Assembly (NCBI RefSeq): GCF_002858765.1
Contig: NZ_PJRP01000019.1
Coordinates: 62,001-126,000 of the forward strand
DNA length: 64,000 nucleotides
DNA from: Cupriavidus pauculus
GTDB taxonomy: Bacteria > Pseudomonadota > Gammaproteobacteria > Burkholderiales > Burkholderiaceae
Direction: 5' to 3'
Shown: one piece after another, positions 1 to 9,430 of the stretch
Position numbering within the stretch: position 1 is the first letter of the stretch
How the letters are laid out: each line of letters starts with the position of its first letter
The notes under the pieces: generated by a model
What the model was told of the DNA's origin: nothing
The model's input: only the letters and a program-made list of their open reading frames with translations
The model's database searches: none
Translations under genes and position numbers: made by a program

Positions 1-2
1 TC

Positions 3-1046
3 GAGGACACCGGCCCGCTGAACCGCAAGCGCATGGAAACGATCGACGACGAAACCACCGGAGCCGCCGTCAACTACATCCAGAAGCAGGCGCAGGCCAA
101 GCAGCCCTTCTTCGTCTGGATGAACTTCACGCGCATGCACCTGTTCACGCACGTGCGGCCGGAGTACGAGGGCAAAGCCGGACTCGGCAAGGGCCATGAG
201 TACGCGGACGGCATGTGGGAAATGGACCAGAACGTGGGCAAGCTGCTCAAGGTGCTGGATGACTCGGGCATCACCAACGATACGCTCGTGATTTTCACCA
301 CCGACAACGGCCCCAACTTCTTCACGTGGCCCGATGCGGCAAATACCCCGTTCCGCAGCGAGAAGGACTCGAACTGGGAAGGCGCGTTCCGTGTGCCGGC
401 GATGGTGCGATGGCCGGGCAGGATTCAGCCCGGCTCTGTGACGAACGGCCTGATGTCCGGCCTCGACTGGTTCCCGACGCTGCTGGCGGCGGCCGGCGAC
501 GGCGATGTCAAGGACCGCCTGCTGAAGGGCACGAGCCTGGGCGGCAAGAACGCCAAGGTACACCTGGACGGCTACAACCAGTTGCCGATGCTCACGGGCC
601 AGACCGACAAGAGTGCGCGCAACGAGTTCTACTACTTCAATGACGATGCCGAACTGGTGGCCATGCGCTATGACGTGCTGACCCAGGGCGCCACGCAGCC
701 CACCGCGTGGAAGATCGTGTTCTGCGAGCAGCGTCAGAACGGGTCGTTCATGGTGTGGAAGGAGCCGTTCACGTGCCTGCGCGCGCCCAAGTATTTCAAC
801 CTGCGCATGGATCCCTACGAACGTGCCGACACGGGCCCGACCAACCGGTACTTCGATCTGGAAACGCAGAACCCGTTCCTGTTCATCGAGGGCAACCGCC
901 GAGCGATCAACTTCCTGCAGACCTTTGTGGACTACCCGCCCAGCCAGTTGCCGGCCAGCTTCACGATCGACCAGGCCAGCGAGAAGATCAAGCGGCAGGT
1001 GGCGGACCAGATGGCCAAGGTTCCCCAAACACAGCAGAAGAAGTGA
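3..1046 (+). CDS. Arylsulfatase-family enzyme, 3' part (N-terminus outside the window)
   Basis: About 347 residues of a sulfatase-fold hydrolase that would remove sulfate from a sulfate ester. The frame is already open at base 3, so the N-terminus with the formylglycine Cys/Ser motif lies left of the window. The visible part has the family motif TTDNGP (bases about 297-314), the phrase DGYNQLPMLTG typical of arylsulfatases, and a C-terminal MDPYE block. The in-frame ATG at 33 is internal, not a start. The stop codon overlaps the GTG proposed as the start of the next gene, which suggests translational coupling. Substrate and export cannot be judged without the N-terminus. Confidence 0.85.
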   Translation, partial: EDTGPLNRKRMETIDDETTGAAVNYIQKQAQAKQPFFVWMNFTRMHLFTHVRPEYEGKAGLGKGHEYADGMWEMDQNVGKLLKVLDDSGITNDTLVIFTTDNGPNFFTWPDAANTPFRSEKDSNWEGAFRVPAMVRWPGRIQPGSVTNGLMSGLDWFPTLLAAAGDGDVKDRLLKGTSLGGKNAKVHLDGYNQLPMLTGQTDKSARNEFYYFNDDAELVAMRYDVLTQGATQPTAWKIVFCEQRQNGSFMVWKEPFTCLRAPKYFNLRMDPYERADTGPTNRYFDLETQNPFLFIEGNRRAINFLQTFVDYPPSQLPASFTIDQASEKIKRQVADQMAKVPQTQQKK

Positions 1047-3637
1047 CGGCAGCCCACCGCAAGCTGGGAACCGGCGTGAAACGCCCGCGCGCGGCACGCC
1101 AGCCAGCCACATCCGTCTCCGCTGCGGCGGGGGCGGATGCCCGGGTGCGCCGCGGCAGTGCCGGACTCCGGCAGGCCGCGGCGTTGCTGTGTCTGTCCGG
1201 CGTGGCCGGGCTTGTCTATCAGGTGCTGTGGATCAAGCAGCTGTCGCTGGTGGTGGGCGTGGACGTGCATGCGGTCACCATCGGCGTCAGCGCGTTCTTT
1301 GGCGGGCTGGCGCTGGGCGGCTGGGCCGTGGGCCGGCTGGCGGACCGTGCGGCATCGGCCTGGCGGCTCTACCTGTGGCTGGAAGTGGCGATTGCCGTGC
1401 TGGGCATCGCCGCGACGCTGGCGCTGGCCCATGCCGCCGCCCCGTTCGCGTGGCTCGAAGTGCGGGCAGGTGCCGCCGCCTGGGTGCTGCCGCTGGCACT
1501 GGTCGGGCTGCCCGCCATCGCCATGGGCGGTACGCTGCCCGCGCTGATGCGCGCGTTGCGCGGCGACGGCGTGACACTGGGCGCCAATGGCGGGCGGCTC
1601 TACGCCGCCAATACCGCTGGCGCCATCGCCGGCACGCTGCTGGCTGCCTTTGTCCTGATTCCGCTGCTGGGCATCACCGGCAGTGCGCTGGTGGCCGCCG
1701 CGCTCAACGCGCTGGCGGCGCTGGGTGCCTGGTGGTTTGGCCGCGCTTTGGCCGATCCAGTCGAGGCAGCGCCCGCGCAGGCGAGCGCGCCATGCGCGTC
1801 GGGCCAGCGCGTGCTGGCGTTGACGCTGTATGCGCTGGCCGGGGCTATCGCCCTGGGCTACGAGGTGGTCTGGTCGCAGGCCATCGTCCAGTTCCTGAGC
1901 ACGCGGGCGTTTGCCTTTGCCGTGATGCTGGCGACCTACCTGGCCGGGCTGACGATCGGCAGTCTTGTCGTGGCCCGACGCGTGGACCGCGCCAGAGACC
2001 CGTGGGGCGTGTTCGCGCTGCTGGTCGTGGGCGCCGGACTGGTGGCGCTGGTCGAATTCGCGTGGCTGGGCGAATGGCTGCCCGCCGCGCAGCAGCTGGT
2101 GTCGCAGCGCGCGCTGGGCGCGACGGGCAACCTGCTGGTGGCCACCTGCGCCAGCTTTGCCGTGGCCGCGCTGTGCATCGTGCTCGTACCGACGCTGCTG
2201 CTGGGGGCCGCCTTCCCGTACGTGGTACGCCTGTCGGTCGATCCGTCGCGCACCGGAACTGGCGTGGGTGCCGTGCTGGCGCTGAACACGCTCGGTGGCA
2301 TCGCCGGGTCGGTGCTGGCTGGCGTCTGGCTGGTGCCCGCGCTGGGCGTGATTCATACGCTCGGCGTGCTGGCCTGTGCCAGCGGCCTGGTGGCGATTCT
2401 GGCGGTGGCGTTTGGCGACGGTGCCGGGCGCCGCGCCCGCTTCGCCATCCCGCTGCTAGCCGTGGTCGCACTGATCGTTGCCGTGGCCACGCCGGTCGAC
2501 CGGCTTGCCGCGTTACTGGCCAAGACGCGCGGCGGCGATCTGGTCTTCTATGAAGAAAGCCGCGGTGCCACCGTGGCCGTGGTGGAGCAGGGCAAGGCCA
2601 CGCAGCGCTTTCATCGGCTGTACATCCAGGGCGTGTCGAATTCGGGCGACACGATGACGTCGCTGCGCTACATGCGTCTGCAGGCGCTGCTGCCGCTGAT
2701 CGTCCACAACGGCACGCCGCGCGCATCGCTGGTGATCGGGCTGGGCACGGGGATTACGGCCGGCGCGACGCTGCAGTACCCAGGGTTGGAGCAACGCGTG
2801 GTGGCCGAACTCCTGCCCGCCGTGGTGCGGGCGGTGCCCGAGTTTCAGGGCAATTTCGACGTCAGCCGCAGCCCGCAGGTCGATATCCGCCTGCGCGACG
2901 GACGCCGCGAGCTGCTGCAGAGCGCGCAACGCTACGACCTCATCACGCTGGAGCCGCCGCCGCCATCGGCCAGCGGCGTGGTCAACCTGTATTCGCGCGA
3001 GTTCTACCAGCTGGCCGCCGCACGGCTGCAGACGGGCGGCATCGTGGCCCAGTGGCTGCCGCTGCCGACGCAGAACCGCGATGACACCCGGTCGCTGGTG
3101 CGCAGCTTCCTGGACGTGTTTCCGCACGCCACGCTATGGACCACCGAACTGCACGAAATGCTGCTGGTGGGCTCGCTGCAGCCGATGACGCTGGACGCGA
3201 GCAGCATTGCCTCGCGCTTCGCCCAGCCGCAGGTATCGGCGGCACTGCGCGCGGTGGGGGTGGCGTCGCCAGCGGCGCTGCTGGCCACCTATGTCACCGA
3301 TCGGGCCGGGCTGGACTGGTTTGCGGGCGATGCCCCGGCCGTGACCGACGACCGGCCGCGCATCGAGTACACGGGCTGGGTACGGCGACAGGACTTTCCG
3401 CCTGTGCTGAGTGAACTGCTGGACCTGACCGGCGATCCACCGCTCAAGGGCGCCAGCGACACGCTGTACCAGGACATCCGCCGCGAACGCGCCACGCTGC
3501 ATACGTTCTATGCGGCCGGCCTCGATGCGTATCGCGGCGACCGCGCGCAATGGATGCGCGATATCGACACGGTCATGCGCGCGGACCCGGAAAACCCCTA
3601 CTACAACTGGTTCACGGGCGGACGCCCGGCCCACTAG
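1043..3637 (+). CDS. Fused polytopic membrane protein / spermidine-synthase-like methyltransferase-fold protein
   Basis: 864 residues. Roughly the first 560 are hydrophobic with many membrane segments. The rest is a soluble Rossmann domain with the SAM-site motif GLGTG and the strand DLITLEPPPP, as in the 'fused MFS/spermidine synthase' family. These proteins resemble aminopropyltransferases, but the reaction of membrane-fused members is mostly unknown. I chose the GTG at 1043 because it overlaps the sulfatase stop (GTGA) and follows an AG-rich stretch; the GTG at 1076 is an alternative. Being coupled to a sulfatase gene, it may serve the same envelope or sulfur-related process, but that is inference. 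Confidence 0.82.
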   Translation: MTAAHRKLGTGVKRPRAARQPATSVSAAAGADARVRRGSAGLRQAAALLCLSGVAGLVYQVLWIKQLSLVVGVDVHAVTIGVSAFFGGLALGGWAVGRLADRAASAWRLYLWLEVAIAVLGIAATLALAHAAAPFAWLEVRAGAAAWVLPLALVGLPAIAMGGTLPALMRALRGDGVTLGANGGRLYAANTAGAIAGTLLAAFVLIPLLGITGSALVAAALNALAALGAWWFGRALADPVEAAPAQASAPCASGQRVLALTLYALAGAIALGYEVVWSQAIVQFLSTRAFAFAVMLATYLAGLTIGSLVVARRVDRARDPWGVFALLVVGAGLVALVEFAWLGEWLPAAQQLVSQRALGATGNLLVATCASFAVAALCIVLVPTLLLGAAFPYVVRLSVDPSRTGTGVGAVLALNTLGGIAGSVLAGVWLVPALGVIHTLGVLACASGLVAILAVAFGDGAGRRARFAIPLLAVVALIVAVATPVDRLAALLAKTRGGDLVFYEESRGATVAVVEQGKATQRFHRLYIQGVSNSGDTMTSLRYMRLQALLPLIVHNGTPRASLVIGLGTGITAGATLQYPGLEQRVVAELLPAVVRAVPEFQGNFDVSRSPQVDIRLRDGRRELLQSAQRYDLITLEPPPPSASGVVNLYSREFYQLAAARLQTGGIVAQWLPLPTQNRDDTRSLVRSFLDVFPHATLWTTELHEMLLVGSLQPMTLDASSIASRFAQPQVSAALRAVGVASPAALLATYVTDRAGLDWFAGDAPAVTDDRPRIEYTGWVRRQDFPPVLSELLDLTGDPPLKGASDTLYQDIRRERATLHTFYAAGLDAYRGDRAQWMRDIDTVMRADPENPYYNWFTGGRPAH

Positions 3638-3646
3638 GAGACCACG

Positions 3647-4630
3647 ATGAGTGCGCGCGACGACATCCTGCAGCTTCAGGCGCGCATGGGCGAATCGATC
3701 GTCGGCCAGGCACGCATGATCGAGCGGTTGCTGCTGGGCCTGCTGGCCAACGGCCATCTGCTGGTGGAGGGCCTGCCCGGCCTGGCCAAGACGCGGGCGA
3801 TCAAGAGCCTGGCCCGGCATCTGGACGCCAGGCTGTCGCGCGTGCAGTTCACCCCCGACCTGCTGCCCGCCGACATCACCGGGTCCGACATCTATGTCAC
3901 CGATGGCGGCAAGGGCGAATTCCGCTTCCAGCCTGGGCCGCTGTTTGCCAACCTGGTGCTGGCCGACGAGGTGAACCGGTCGCCCGCCAAGGTACAGGCG
4001 GCGCTGCTGGAGGCCATGGAGGAGCGGCAGGTGACTGTCGGCGGCAAGACCCATCGGCTGGAACCGCTGTTCCTGGTGATGGCCACGCAGAATCCGATCG
4101 AGCAGGAAGGCACGTATCCGCTGCCCGAGGCGCAGATGGACCGCTTTCTGATGCACGTGAGTGTCGGCTACCCGCAGGCCGATGCCGAGGCGCAGATCAT
4201 CCGGCTGGCCCGGGCGGAAGAGGACGACGGCGGCACCGCAAGTCCGGGCGCACACGGCGACGCCGGGCGCCTGTCGCCCGAAGTCATCTTCTCCGCTCGC
4301 CAGGCCATTCACGGCGTGACGGTCAGCGAGCCGGTGGAGCGCTACATCGTCACGCTGGTACAGGCTACGCGGGACGCGGGGCGGTTCGACGACGACCTGA
4401 AGCGGTGGATTCAGGTGGGCGTGAGCCCGCGTGGATCGATCGGACTCGACAAGGTGGCCCGCGCCATCGCCTGGCTGCGTGGCCGCGACCATGTGACGCC
4501 CGACGACGTGCAGGCCGTGGTGCACGACGTGTTCCGCCATCGGCTGATTCTGTCGTACGAGGCCCATGCGGCGGCCGTGGCCGCCGACGCCGTGATCGAC
4601 CGCCTGCTCGAACGCGTGGCGGTGGCCTGA
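3647..4630 (+). CDS. MoxR-family AAA+ ATPase
   Basis: 327 residues, the usual length for MoxR chaperone-like ATPases that help mature or insert metal cofactors, often with von Willebrand-domain partners. Walker A is GLPGLAKT (about 42-49), Walker B is LVLADEVN (about 103-110), followed by the MoxR signature ATQNPIEQEGTYPLPEAQ. An AGGAG ribosome site lies just before the ATG, 9 bp after the previous stop. The DUF58 gene 44 bp downstream is the standard partner. The transglutaminase, VWA and BatB-like genes of full MoxR operons are missing, so this is a minimal MoxR-DUF58 pair. Its client is not apparent. Confidence 0.92.
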   Translation: MSARDDILQLQARMGESIVGQARMIERLLLGLLANGHLLVEGLPGLAKTRAIKSLARHLDARLSRVQFTPDLLPADITGSDIYVTDGGKGEFRFQPGPLFANLVLADEVNRSPAKVQAALLEAMEERQVTVGGKTHRLEPLFLVMATQNPIEQEGTYPLPEAQMDRFLMHVSVGYPQADAEAQIIRLARAEEDDGGTASPGAHGDAGRLSPEVIFSARQAIHGVTVSEPVERYIVTLVQATRDAGRFDDDLKRWIQVGVSPRGSIGLDKVARAIAWLRGRDHVTPDDVQAVVHDVFRHRLILSYEAHAAAVAADAVIDRLLERVAVA

Positions 4631-4674
4631 CCGCGCCACACTGACACTGACACCACATACCGGCACCACGCGCC

Positions 4675-5673
4675 ATGACCCGCGACATCGCCGCGCGCGC
4701 CCGCGCCCAGGCCAACACCAACCCCGCGCCGGCCGCTTCGCAGGGGGTGCCCGGCGTCAGCGTGGACCTTGCCGCGCTGGCCACGCTCGAAGCCAGCGTG
4801 CGCGACTTCCATTTCCGCACCCGGCAACCGGTACATAGCCTGCTGTCGGGGCGGCATGGGTCGCGTGTGCATGGCCGGGGCCTGGCCTTCGAGGAACTGC
4901 GCCTGTACCTGCCCGGCGACGATGTCCGGTCGATGGACTGGCGCGTGACCGCCCGTACCGGCAAGCCGCACGTGCGTTTGTATGCCGAGGAAAAGGAACG
5001 GCCGGTGCTGCTGGTGGTGGACCAGCGCATGAACATGTTCTTCGGCAGCCGGCGGGCCATGAAATCGGTGACGGCGGCCGAGGCGGCGGCGCTGGCCGCA
5101 TGGCGGGTGCTGGCCGATGGCGACCGCGTGGGCGGCGTGATGTTCGGGGATGCCGAACTGACCAGCTTGGCGCCACAGCGCAGCCGCCATGGCGTGCTGC
5201 ATCTGCTGGGCGACCTGGCACGGCACAACCAGCGCCTGCGCGCCGATGCACGGGCCCAGCGCGGCGCTACGCAGCTGAACGGGGCGCTGCAGCGAGCGCT
5301 GCGGCTGGCGCACCACGACCATCTGGTCATCGTGATCAGCGATTTCGATGGCAGCGATGAGCAGACCCGGCACCTGATGCTGGCGCTACGCAGCCGTAAC
5401 GACGTGCTGTCGGTGCTGGTCTACGACCCGTTCCTGCTGGAGCTGCCCGCGTCGGGGCAACTGGTGGTCAGCGACGGTGAGCTGCAGGTGGAACTGGGCT
5501 TCGGCCGCGAGGCGCTGCGACGCAATGTGCGCAGCTTTGCCGATGGCCACAGCGCCACGCTGATGGACTGGCACAAGGCCATCGGCGTGCCGCTGCTGCC
5601 GTTGTCGGCGGCGGAGGACACCGCCGCCCAGTTGCGCAGGCTGCTGGGGCGGGCGGCGGCCGGCACGCCTTGA
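4675..5673 (+). CDS. DUF58 domain protein, MoxR partner
   Basis: 332 residues. The DUF58 core block YLPGDDVRSMDWRVTARTG sits near residues 78-96, followed by a VWA-like strand and helix (LLVVDQRMNMFFGS) where the metal-binding loop would be. No clear membrane segments are present, which fits the soluble class of DUF58 proteins. It follows the MoxR ATPase gene, and such pairs are thought to act together on a target protein. The biochemical role of the family is not established. The gene converges on the phospholipase gene, leaving only 37 bp between the stops. Confidence 0.88.
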   Translation: MTRDIAARARAQANTNPAPAASQGVPGVSVDLAALATLEASVRDFHFRTRQPVHSLLSGRHGSRVHGRGLAFEELRLYLPGDDVRSMDWRVTARTGKPHVRLYAEEKERPVLLVVDQRMNMFFGSRRAMKSVTAAEAAALAAWRVLADGDRVGGVMFGDAELTSLAPQRSRHGVLHLLGDLARHNQRLRADARAQRGATQLNGALQRALRLAHHDHLVIVISDFDGSDEQTRHLMLALRSRNDVLSVLVYDPFLLELPASGQLVVSDGELQVELGFGREALRRNVRSFADGHSATLMDWHKAIGVPLLPLSAAEDTAAQLRRLLGRAAAGTP

Positions 5674-5710
5674 TGGCACATCAGGCGGCGCCGGCGTTCG
5701 TCGCTGAGGC

Positions 5711-7945
5711 TCAGCCTTCGCCCATCGCCGGGTCGCTGACGGTGTGCTTGCCTGTCTCCACGCGTCCGGCAAAGCGCCGGTAGTACGCGGGGTCGCTGCT
5801 GCACGTGACCGCGAAGTCGTACCACTGACCGCTATCCTGCAGCTTCCAGTCCAGCGTGGATGTGGCACCGGCCCCCACGGTGGCCTGCCACGGGCCGTCC
5901 GTGCGGTAGGCCATCGGCGTCACCGTGAACGTGCAGGGCTGGGCGCCCTTGTTGATCAGGTCCACAAAGACGTTGCCATTGGCGATGTCGTAGCAGACGC
6001 GGATCTCCGGCGAGGCCGCAGCGGCGCCCAGGCGGTTCAGGTCGCCCTTGAAGTGGCGGTGGTAGCCGTTCGGGCCCAGCACCCAGAGGTCGTACTGGCC
6101 GAAATTGTCGAGCCCGGCGTCCCAGGTATCGATCAGCGTCTTGCCCGCTTCCACCATGTAGCGGCGCGGCACGCGATCGAGCTTGTAGACGTCATAGACG
6201 TGGAACACGGCTGCCTGCGTGCCGGTGTTGGCGAAGATCAGTTCGACCTGGCCGCCGTTGTAGCAGCGCGCGCTGGTGTGCAGCTCGTAGGGCAGGGCAC
6301 GCGACGGGCGGGTGCCCGGCGCCTGCAACGGCAGCGGCATGTCGCGGGGCACCGGCACGGCGGGCAAGGCCTGCTGCGCCGCACGCAACTGGTCGGCGGC
6401 GGTACGCGTGGAGCGGCCGGACAGCGTCGGCAAGGCCTCGGCGTTCGGCGTCTTGAAGTTGAAGGTGCTGGTCAGGTCGCCACAGACCGCGCGGCGGAAC
6501 GGGCTGATATTGGGCTCCTGGACGCCGAAGCGGGCTTCCAGGAAGCGCAGCACCGACGTATGGTCGAACACCTGCGAATTCACCCAGCCGCCCCGGCTCC
6601 ACGGCGAGATCACGTACAGCGGCACGCGCGGCCCGGGGCCGTAGACGCGACCGTCGGCGGCGGGCTGGCCGGTGCTGCCGACCGGCGCGCCATGCGTGAA
6701 ATACTCGGCCTTCAGATCGGCCTCGGTCAGCGTGGTCTTGCCGGCGTAGCTCTTGTCCGGATTCAGCGACGGCGCGGACGGCGACGGCATGTGGTCGAAG
6801 TAGCCGTCGTTCTCGTCGAAGTTGATCAGCAGGACGGTCTTGCTCCAGACCTCCGGGTTGGCGGTCAGCGCATCGAGCACTTCCTGCAGGAACCACGACC
6901 CCTGCACCGGGCTGGACGGGCCGGGGTGCTCGCAGTAGATCGACGGGGCGTTGATCCACGACACCTGCGGCAGCGTGCCGTTCATCACGTCGCGGCGGAA
7001 GGCGTCCAGGTACTGCTCCGGCTGCGTGCCCGGCAGCGTGTTGGCAACGCCCTTGTAGAGCGGATTGGCCGCGTTATCGGTGGCGGCGTCATACGCCTTG
7101 TAGGGCACGGCCTGTCCGGTGTTGGTGTAGGGCACCCCCGGCGAGCCGCCGCTGGATACCGGAAAGCCCGAGTTCAGGTTGGCGCGGCGGAACGTCTGGA
7201 ATGCGCCGAGCATGTTGTCGCCCCATTCGTCGGGCATGTTCTGGTAGCTGATCCAGCTGACGCCGGCTTCTTCCAGGCGCTCGGCGTAGGTCTTCCACGT
7301 GTAGCCCTTGGTGGCATCGGCCGCGACGCCGTTGATGGCATCCCATTCGTTGTTCACGAACGCCACGTTCTGCGGCATCGCGCCGTTGGTGCCGGTCATG
7401 TGGAACGAACGGTTGGCGTCGGTGCCGGTGTGCATCGCGCAGTGGTAGGCATCGCAGATCGTGAACGCGTTGGCCAGTGCGAACTGGAACGGCAGTTCCT
7501 TCTGCTTGAAATAGCCCATCGACGTATCGGTCTTGGCCACCGGCCAGCGCGACATGCGGCCGTTGTCCCACGCCTGCTGGCTGTCGGCCCAGGCGTGCGG
7601 GGTGCCGGACACGCGCTGGGCGTTGTTGGCCGTGCTGTCGAGGTGATACGGGGTAATCAGCGTGCCGTTGGTGCGCTCCTGCTGCCAGACCTTGCGGCCG
7701 TTCGGCATCGGGATCGTGATCCGGTCACCAAAACCGCGTACACCGTTGAGCGTGCCGAAGTAGTGGTCGAAGGAGCGGTTCTCCTGCATCAGGATGACCA
7801 CGTGCTGCACGTCCATGATCGTGCCGGTGACGTTGCTGGCCGGGATGGCCAGCGCGCGGCGGATGCTGGGCGGGAAGGCGGCGAGCGCTGCGGCCGAAAA
7901 AGCGGCGCCTGCGCTCGTCTGCAGGAATTTGCGGCGAGAGTTCAT
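5711..7945 (-). CDS. Phosphocholine-type phospholipase C, Tat-exported
   Basis: 744 residues, similar in length to the non-haemolytic and haemolytic phospholipases C of Pseudomonas and Burkholderia, which release phosphocholine from phospholipids. The N-terminus is a twin-arginine signal (MNSRRKFLQTS, then an Ala-rich segment). The catalytic-domain hallmark MQENRSFDHYFG follows soon after, and the C-terminus carries two beta-rich domains of the DUF756 kind. I chose the ATG at 7945 because the Tat signal begins there; the frame is open further upstream without homology-like sequence. A small lipoprotein gene lies 49 bp upstream on the same strand. Expected location: periplasm or secreted. Confidence 0.9.
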   Translation of the reverse strand: MNSRRKFLQTSAGAAFSAAALAAFPPSIRRALAIPASNVTGTIMDVQHVVILMQENRSFDHYFGTLNGVRGFGDRITIPMPNGRKVWQQERTNGTLITPYHLDSTANNAQRVSGTPHAWADSQQAWDNGRMSRWPVAKTDTSMGYFKQKELPFQFALANAFTICDAYHCAMHTGTDANRSFHMTGTNGAMPQNVAFVNNEWDAINGVAADATKGYTWKTYAERLEEAGVSWISYQNMPDEWGDNMLGAFQTFRRANLNSGFPVSSGGSPGVPYTNTGQAVPYKAYDAATDNAANPLYKGVANTLPGTQPEQYLDAFRRDVMNGTLPQVSWINAPSIYCEHPGPSSPVQGSWFLQEVLDALTANPEVWSKTVLLINFDENDGYFDHMPSPSAPSLNPDKSYAGKTTLTEADLKAEYFTHGAPVGSTGQPAADGRVYGPGPRVPLYVISPWSRGGWVNSQVFDHTSVLRFLEARFGVQEPNISPFRRAVCGDLTSTFNFKTPNAEALPTLSGRSTRTAADQLRAAQQALPAVPVPRDMPLPLQAPGTRPSRALPYELHTSARCYNGGQVELIFANTGTQAAVFHVYDVYKLDRVPRRYMVEAGKTLIDTWDAGLDNFGQYDLWVLGPNGYHRHFKGDLNRLGAAAASPEIRVCYDIANGNVFVDLINKGAQPCTFTVTPMAYRTDGPWQATVGAGATSTLDWKLQDSGQWYDFAVTCSSDPAYYRRFAGRVETGKHTVSDPAMGEG

Positions 7946-7994
7946 GTTCTGGCTGTACAAGGGAGAGTCGGGCGGTGCGTGCGGTCGGCGCGCA

Positions 7995-8156
7995 TCACGG
8001 CGCGCAGCGTTTTTCGACCGGCTGGGACGGGGTGCCGCCCGGGTTCGACGGATTGGACGGATTGGCAGGGCCATCGTCGTTGCCGCCACAGGCGGACAGT
8101 GCCGCGGCCGTCAGGCAGACGGCCAGCAGCACCCTGGTCAGGCGCATGGATTGCAT
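7995..8156 (-). CDS. Small putative lipoprotein upstream of phospholipase C
   Basis: 53 residues: a signal peptide with lipobox LSAC, then a short Asn-Pro-Gly-rich tail (DDGPANPSNPSNPGG). The likely start is the ATG at 8156, with GAGGA about 10 bp upstream; the ATG at 8147 is also possible. It precedes the phospholipase gene in the same direction and may be co-transcribed with it. I recognise no domain. It could be a degraded or genuinely tiny lipoprotein. The lipobox followed by GG makes translation plausible, but the evidence is only the signal sequence. Confidence 0.5.
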   Translation of the reverse strand: MQSMRLTRVLLAVCLTAAALSACGGNDDGPANPSNPSNPGGTPSQPVEKRCAP

Positions 8157-8305
8157 TTGGGGAGTCCTCGGCTTTGAGGGTGATTCAGGGTAATTCGAGA
8201 AATGTGCTTCCGGAGGCCCGCCAAGACTAAGGACGAAACGTGACAAACCAGTGACGCAATGAGCGCATCTGGCAACCAGATGTAAAAAGACGTCTTGTCA
8301 CGGAA

Positions 8306-8336
8306 ATGAAAAAAGGGCGCCATGATGGCGCCCTTT
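8306..8336 (-). terminator. Rho-independent terminator of the Bug receptor/dehydratase unit
   Basis: A perfect 10-bp inverted repeat AAAGGGCGCC / GGCGCCCTTT around a 5-nt loop (8312-8336). On the minus strand the stem is followed by a run of six T residues. It lies 65 bp beyond the stop of the receptor gene that ends at 8402 and is the clearest intrinsic terminator in the window. Confidence 0.85.
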
Positions 8337-8401
8337 GGCGATGGTATTTACCGCGCGCGCGGCGGCCCGTGAACGGGCCTGGCCGCGCTGTTGGCGGAGG
8401 C

Positions 8402-9361
8402 TTAGTCGGCCGTGATGTTGCCGGTCTGGATCACCTTCTTCCAGCGCGCGAACTCCGATGCCTGGAACGCCGTGAACTGTTCCGGCGTATTGGCCACGAC
8501 CTCGAAACCCAGTTCCAGCAGCTTGGGCTTGTTGGCCGGATCGTTCATGGCCGCCACCACGGCGCTGTGCAGCTTGGCCTTGATATCGGCCGGCAGCCCC
8601 TTGGGCGCGGCGATGGCCTGCCACGAATACACGGTCACGCCCTTGTAGCCGAGTTCTTCCATGGTCGGCACGTCGGGCAGGATCGGCGACCGCTTGCTGC
8701 TGGTGATGGCCAGCGCGCGCAGCTTGCCGGCCTTCAGGTGCGGCACGGCGGTATTGATGTTCATGAACGTGGCATCCACCTGGCTGCCGAGCAGGTCGTT
8801 CAGCGCCGGCGCGCCGCCCTTATACGGAACGTGGACGCCCGTGGTGCCGGTCTGCTGCCAGAACAGTTCGGCGGTCAGGTGGTCGCTGGTGCCGTTGCCG
8901 GCCGACGCGAACGTCATCTTGTTCGGATTGGCTTTCTCGTAGTTGACGACGTCCTGCAGCGACTTGTACGGCGAGCTGGCCGGCACGGCCAGCACGTTGG
9001 GCGCCTGCACGGCCACGCTGATGTAGTCGAAGTCCTTGGTCGGGTCATAGCCGGCGGTCTTCGTCAGGTGCGGGCCGATCACGAACGGGCCCAGCGACGA
9101 CACGAACAGCGTGTAGCCGTCGGCCGGGGCACGCTTGGCGGCGGCCGCGCCGATCATGCCGGCTGCGCCGGGGCGGTTGTCCACCACGAAGCTGCCACCG
9201 AACGTCTGCTGGAACTTGGCGCTCAGGATGCGGGCGATGTTGTCCGTCGACCCGCCCGGCGGGAACGGCACGATCATCGTCACCGGCTTTTCTGGCCAGG
9301 CGGCATGAGCCGCCGCCATGGTGACCCCAAGCAGTAGCGAAACCAGCGCTTTCTTCATCAT
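8402..9361 (-). CDS. Tripartite tricarboxylate transporter (Bug/TctC) substrate-binding receptor
   Basis: 319 residues with a cleavable signal peptide (cut near AAHA-AWPEKP) and the Bug family opening WPEKPVTMIVPFPPGG, followed by the conserved DNRPGAAG block. These periplasmic proteins capture carboxylates for TctAB-type permeases. No permease genes are nearby, which is common in Cupriavidus and Bordetella, where orphan receptors are numerous. AAGGAG lies just before the start. The dehydratase gene is 69 bp upstream on the same strand, so the ligand is probably an aldarate or related sugar acid (inference). A strong terminator follows. Confidence 0.92.
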   Translation of the reverse strand: MMKKALVSLLLGVTMAAAHAAWPEKPVTMIVPFPPGGSTDNIARILSAKFQQTFGGSFVVDNRPGAAGMIGAAAAKRAPADGYTLFVSSLGPFVIGPHLTKTAGYDPTKDFDYISVAVQAPNVLAVPASSPYKSLQDVVNYEKANPNKMTFASAGNGTSDHLTAELFWQQTGTTGVHVPYKGGAPALNDLLGSQVDATFMNINTAVPHLKAGKLRALAITSSKRSPILPDVPTMEELGYKGVTVYSWQAIAAPKGLPADIKAKLHSAVVAAMNDPANKPKLLELGFEVVANTPEQFTAFQASEFARWKKVIQTGNITAD

Positions 9362-9430
9362 CGTTGTCTCCTTGTGTTTCCGTTTTACTGATGTTTGCGG
9401 TGATGTTGTCTGACGACTGCGGACCCTCGA

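Noticed and set aside
932..2356. 474-codon frame on the minus strand, rich in Gln/His/Arg
   Set aside because: Antisense to the membrane-fused spermidine-synthase-like gene, with no start context or motif.
3134..4669. 511-codon frame on the minus strand
   Set aside because: Covers the MoxR gene in antisense; MoxR has full Walker motifs, so this frame is a shadow.
5744..8230. Long open frame (828 codons) on the plus strand
   Set aside because: It is antisense to the phospholipase C gene, whose Tat signal and catalytic motif are clear. Its composition (Arg, Gly, Val, His-rich, no motifs) is what GC-rich antisense DNA gives.
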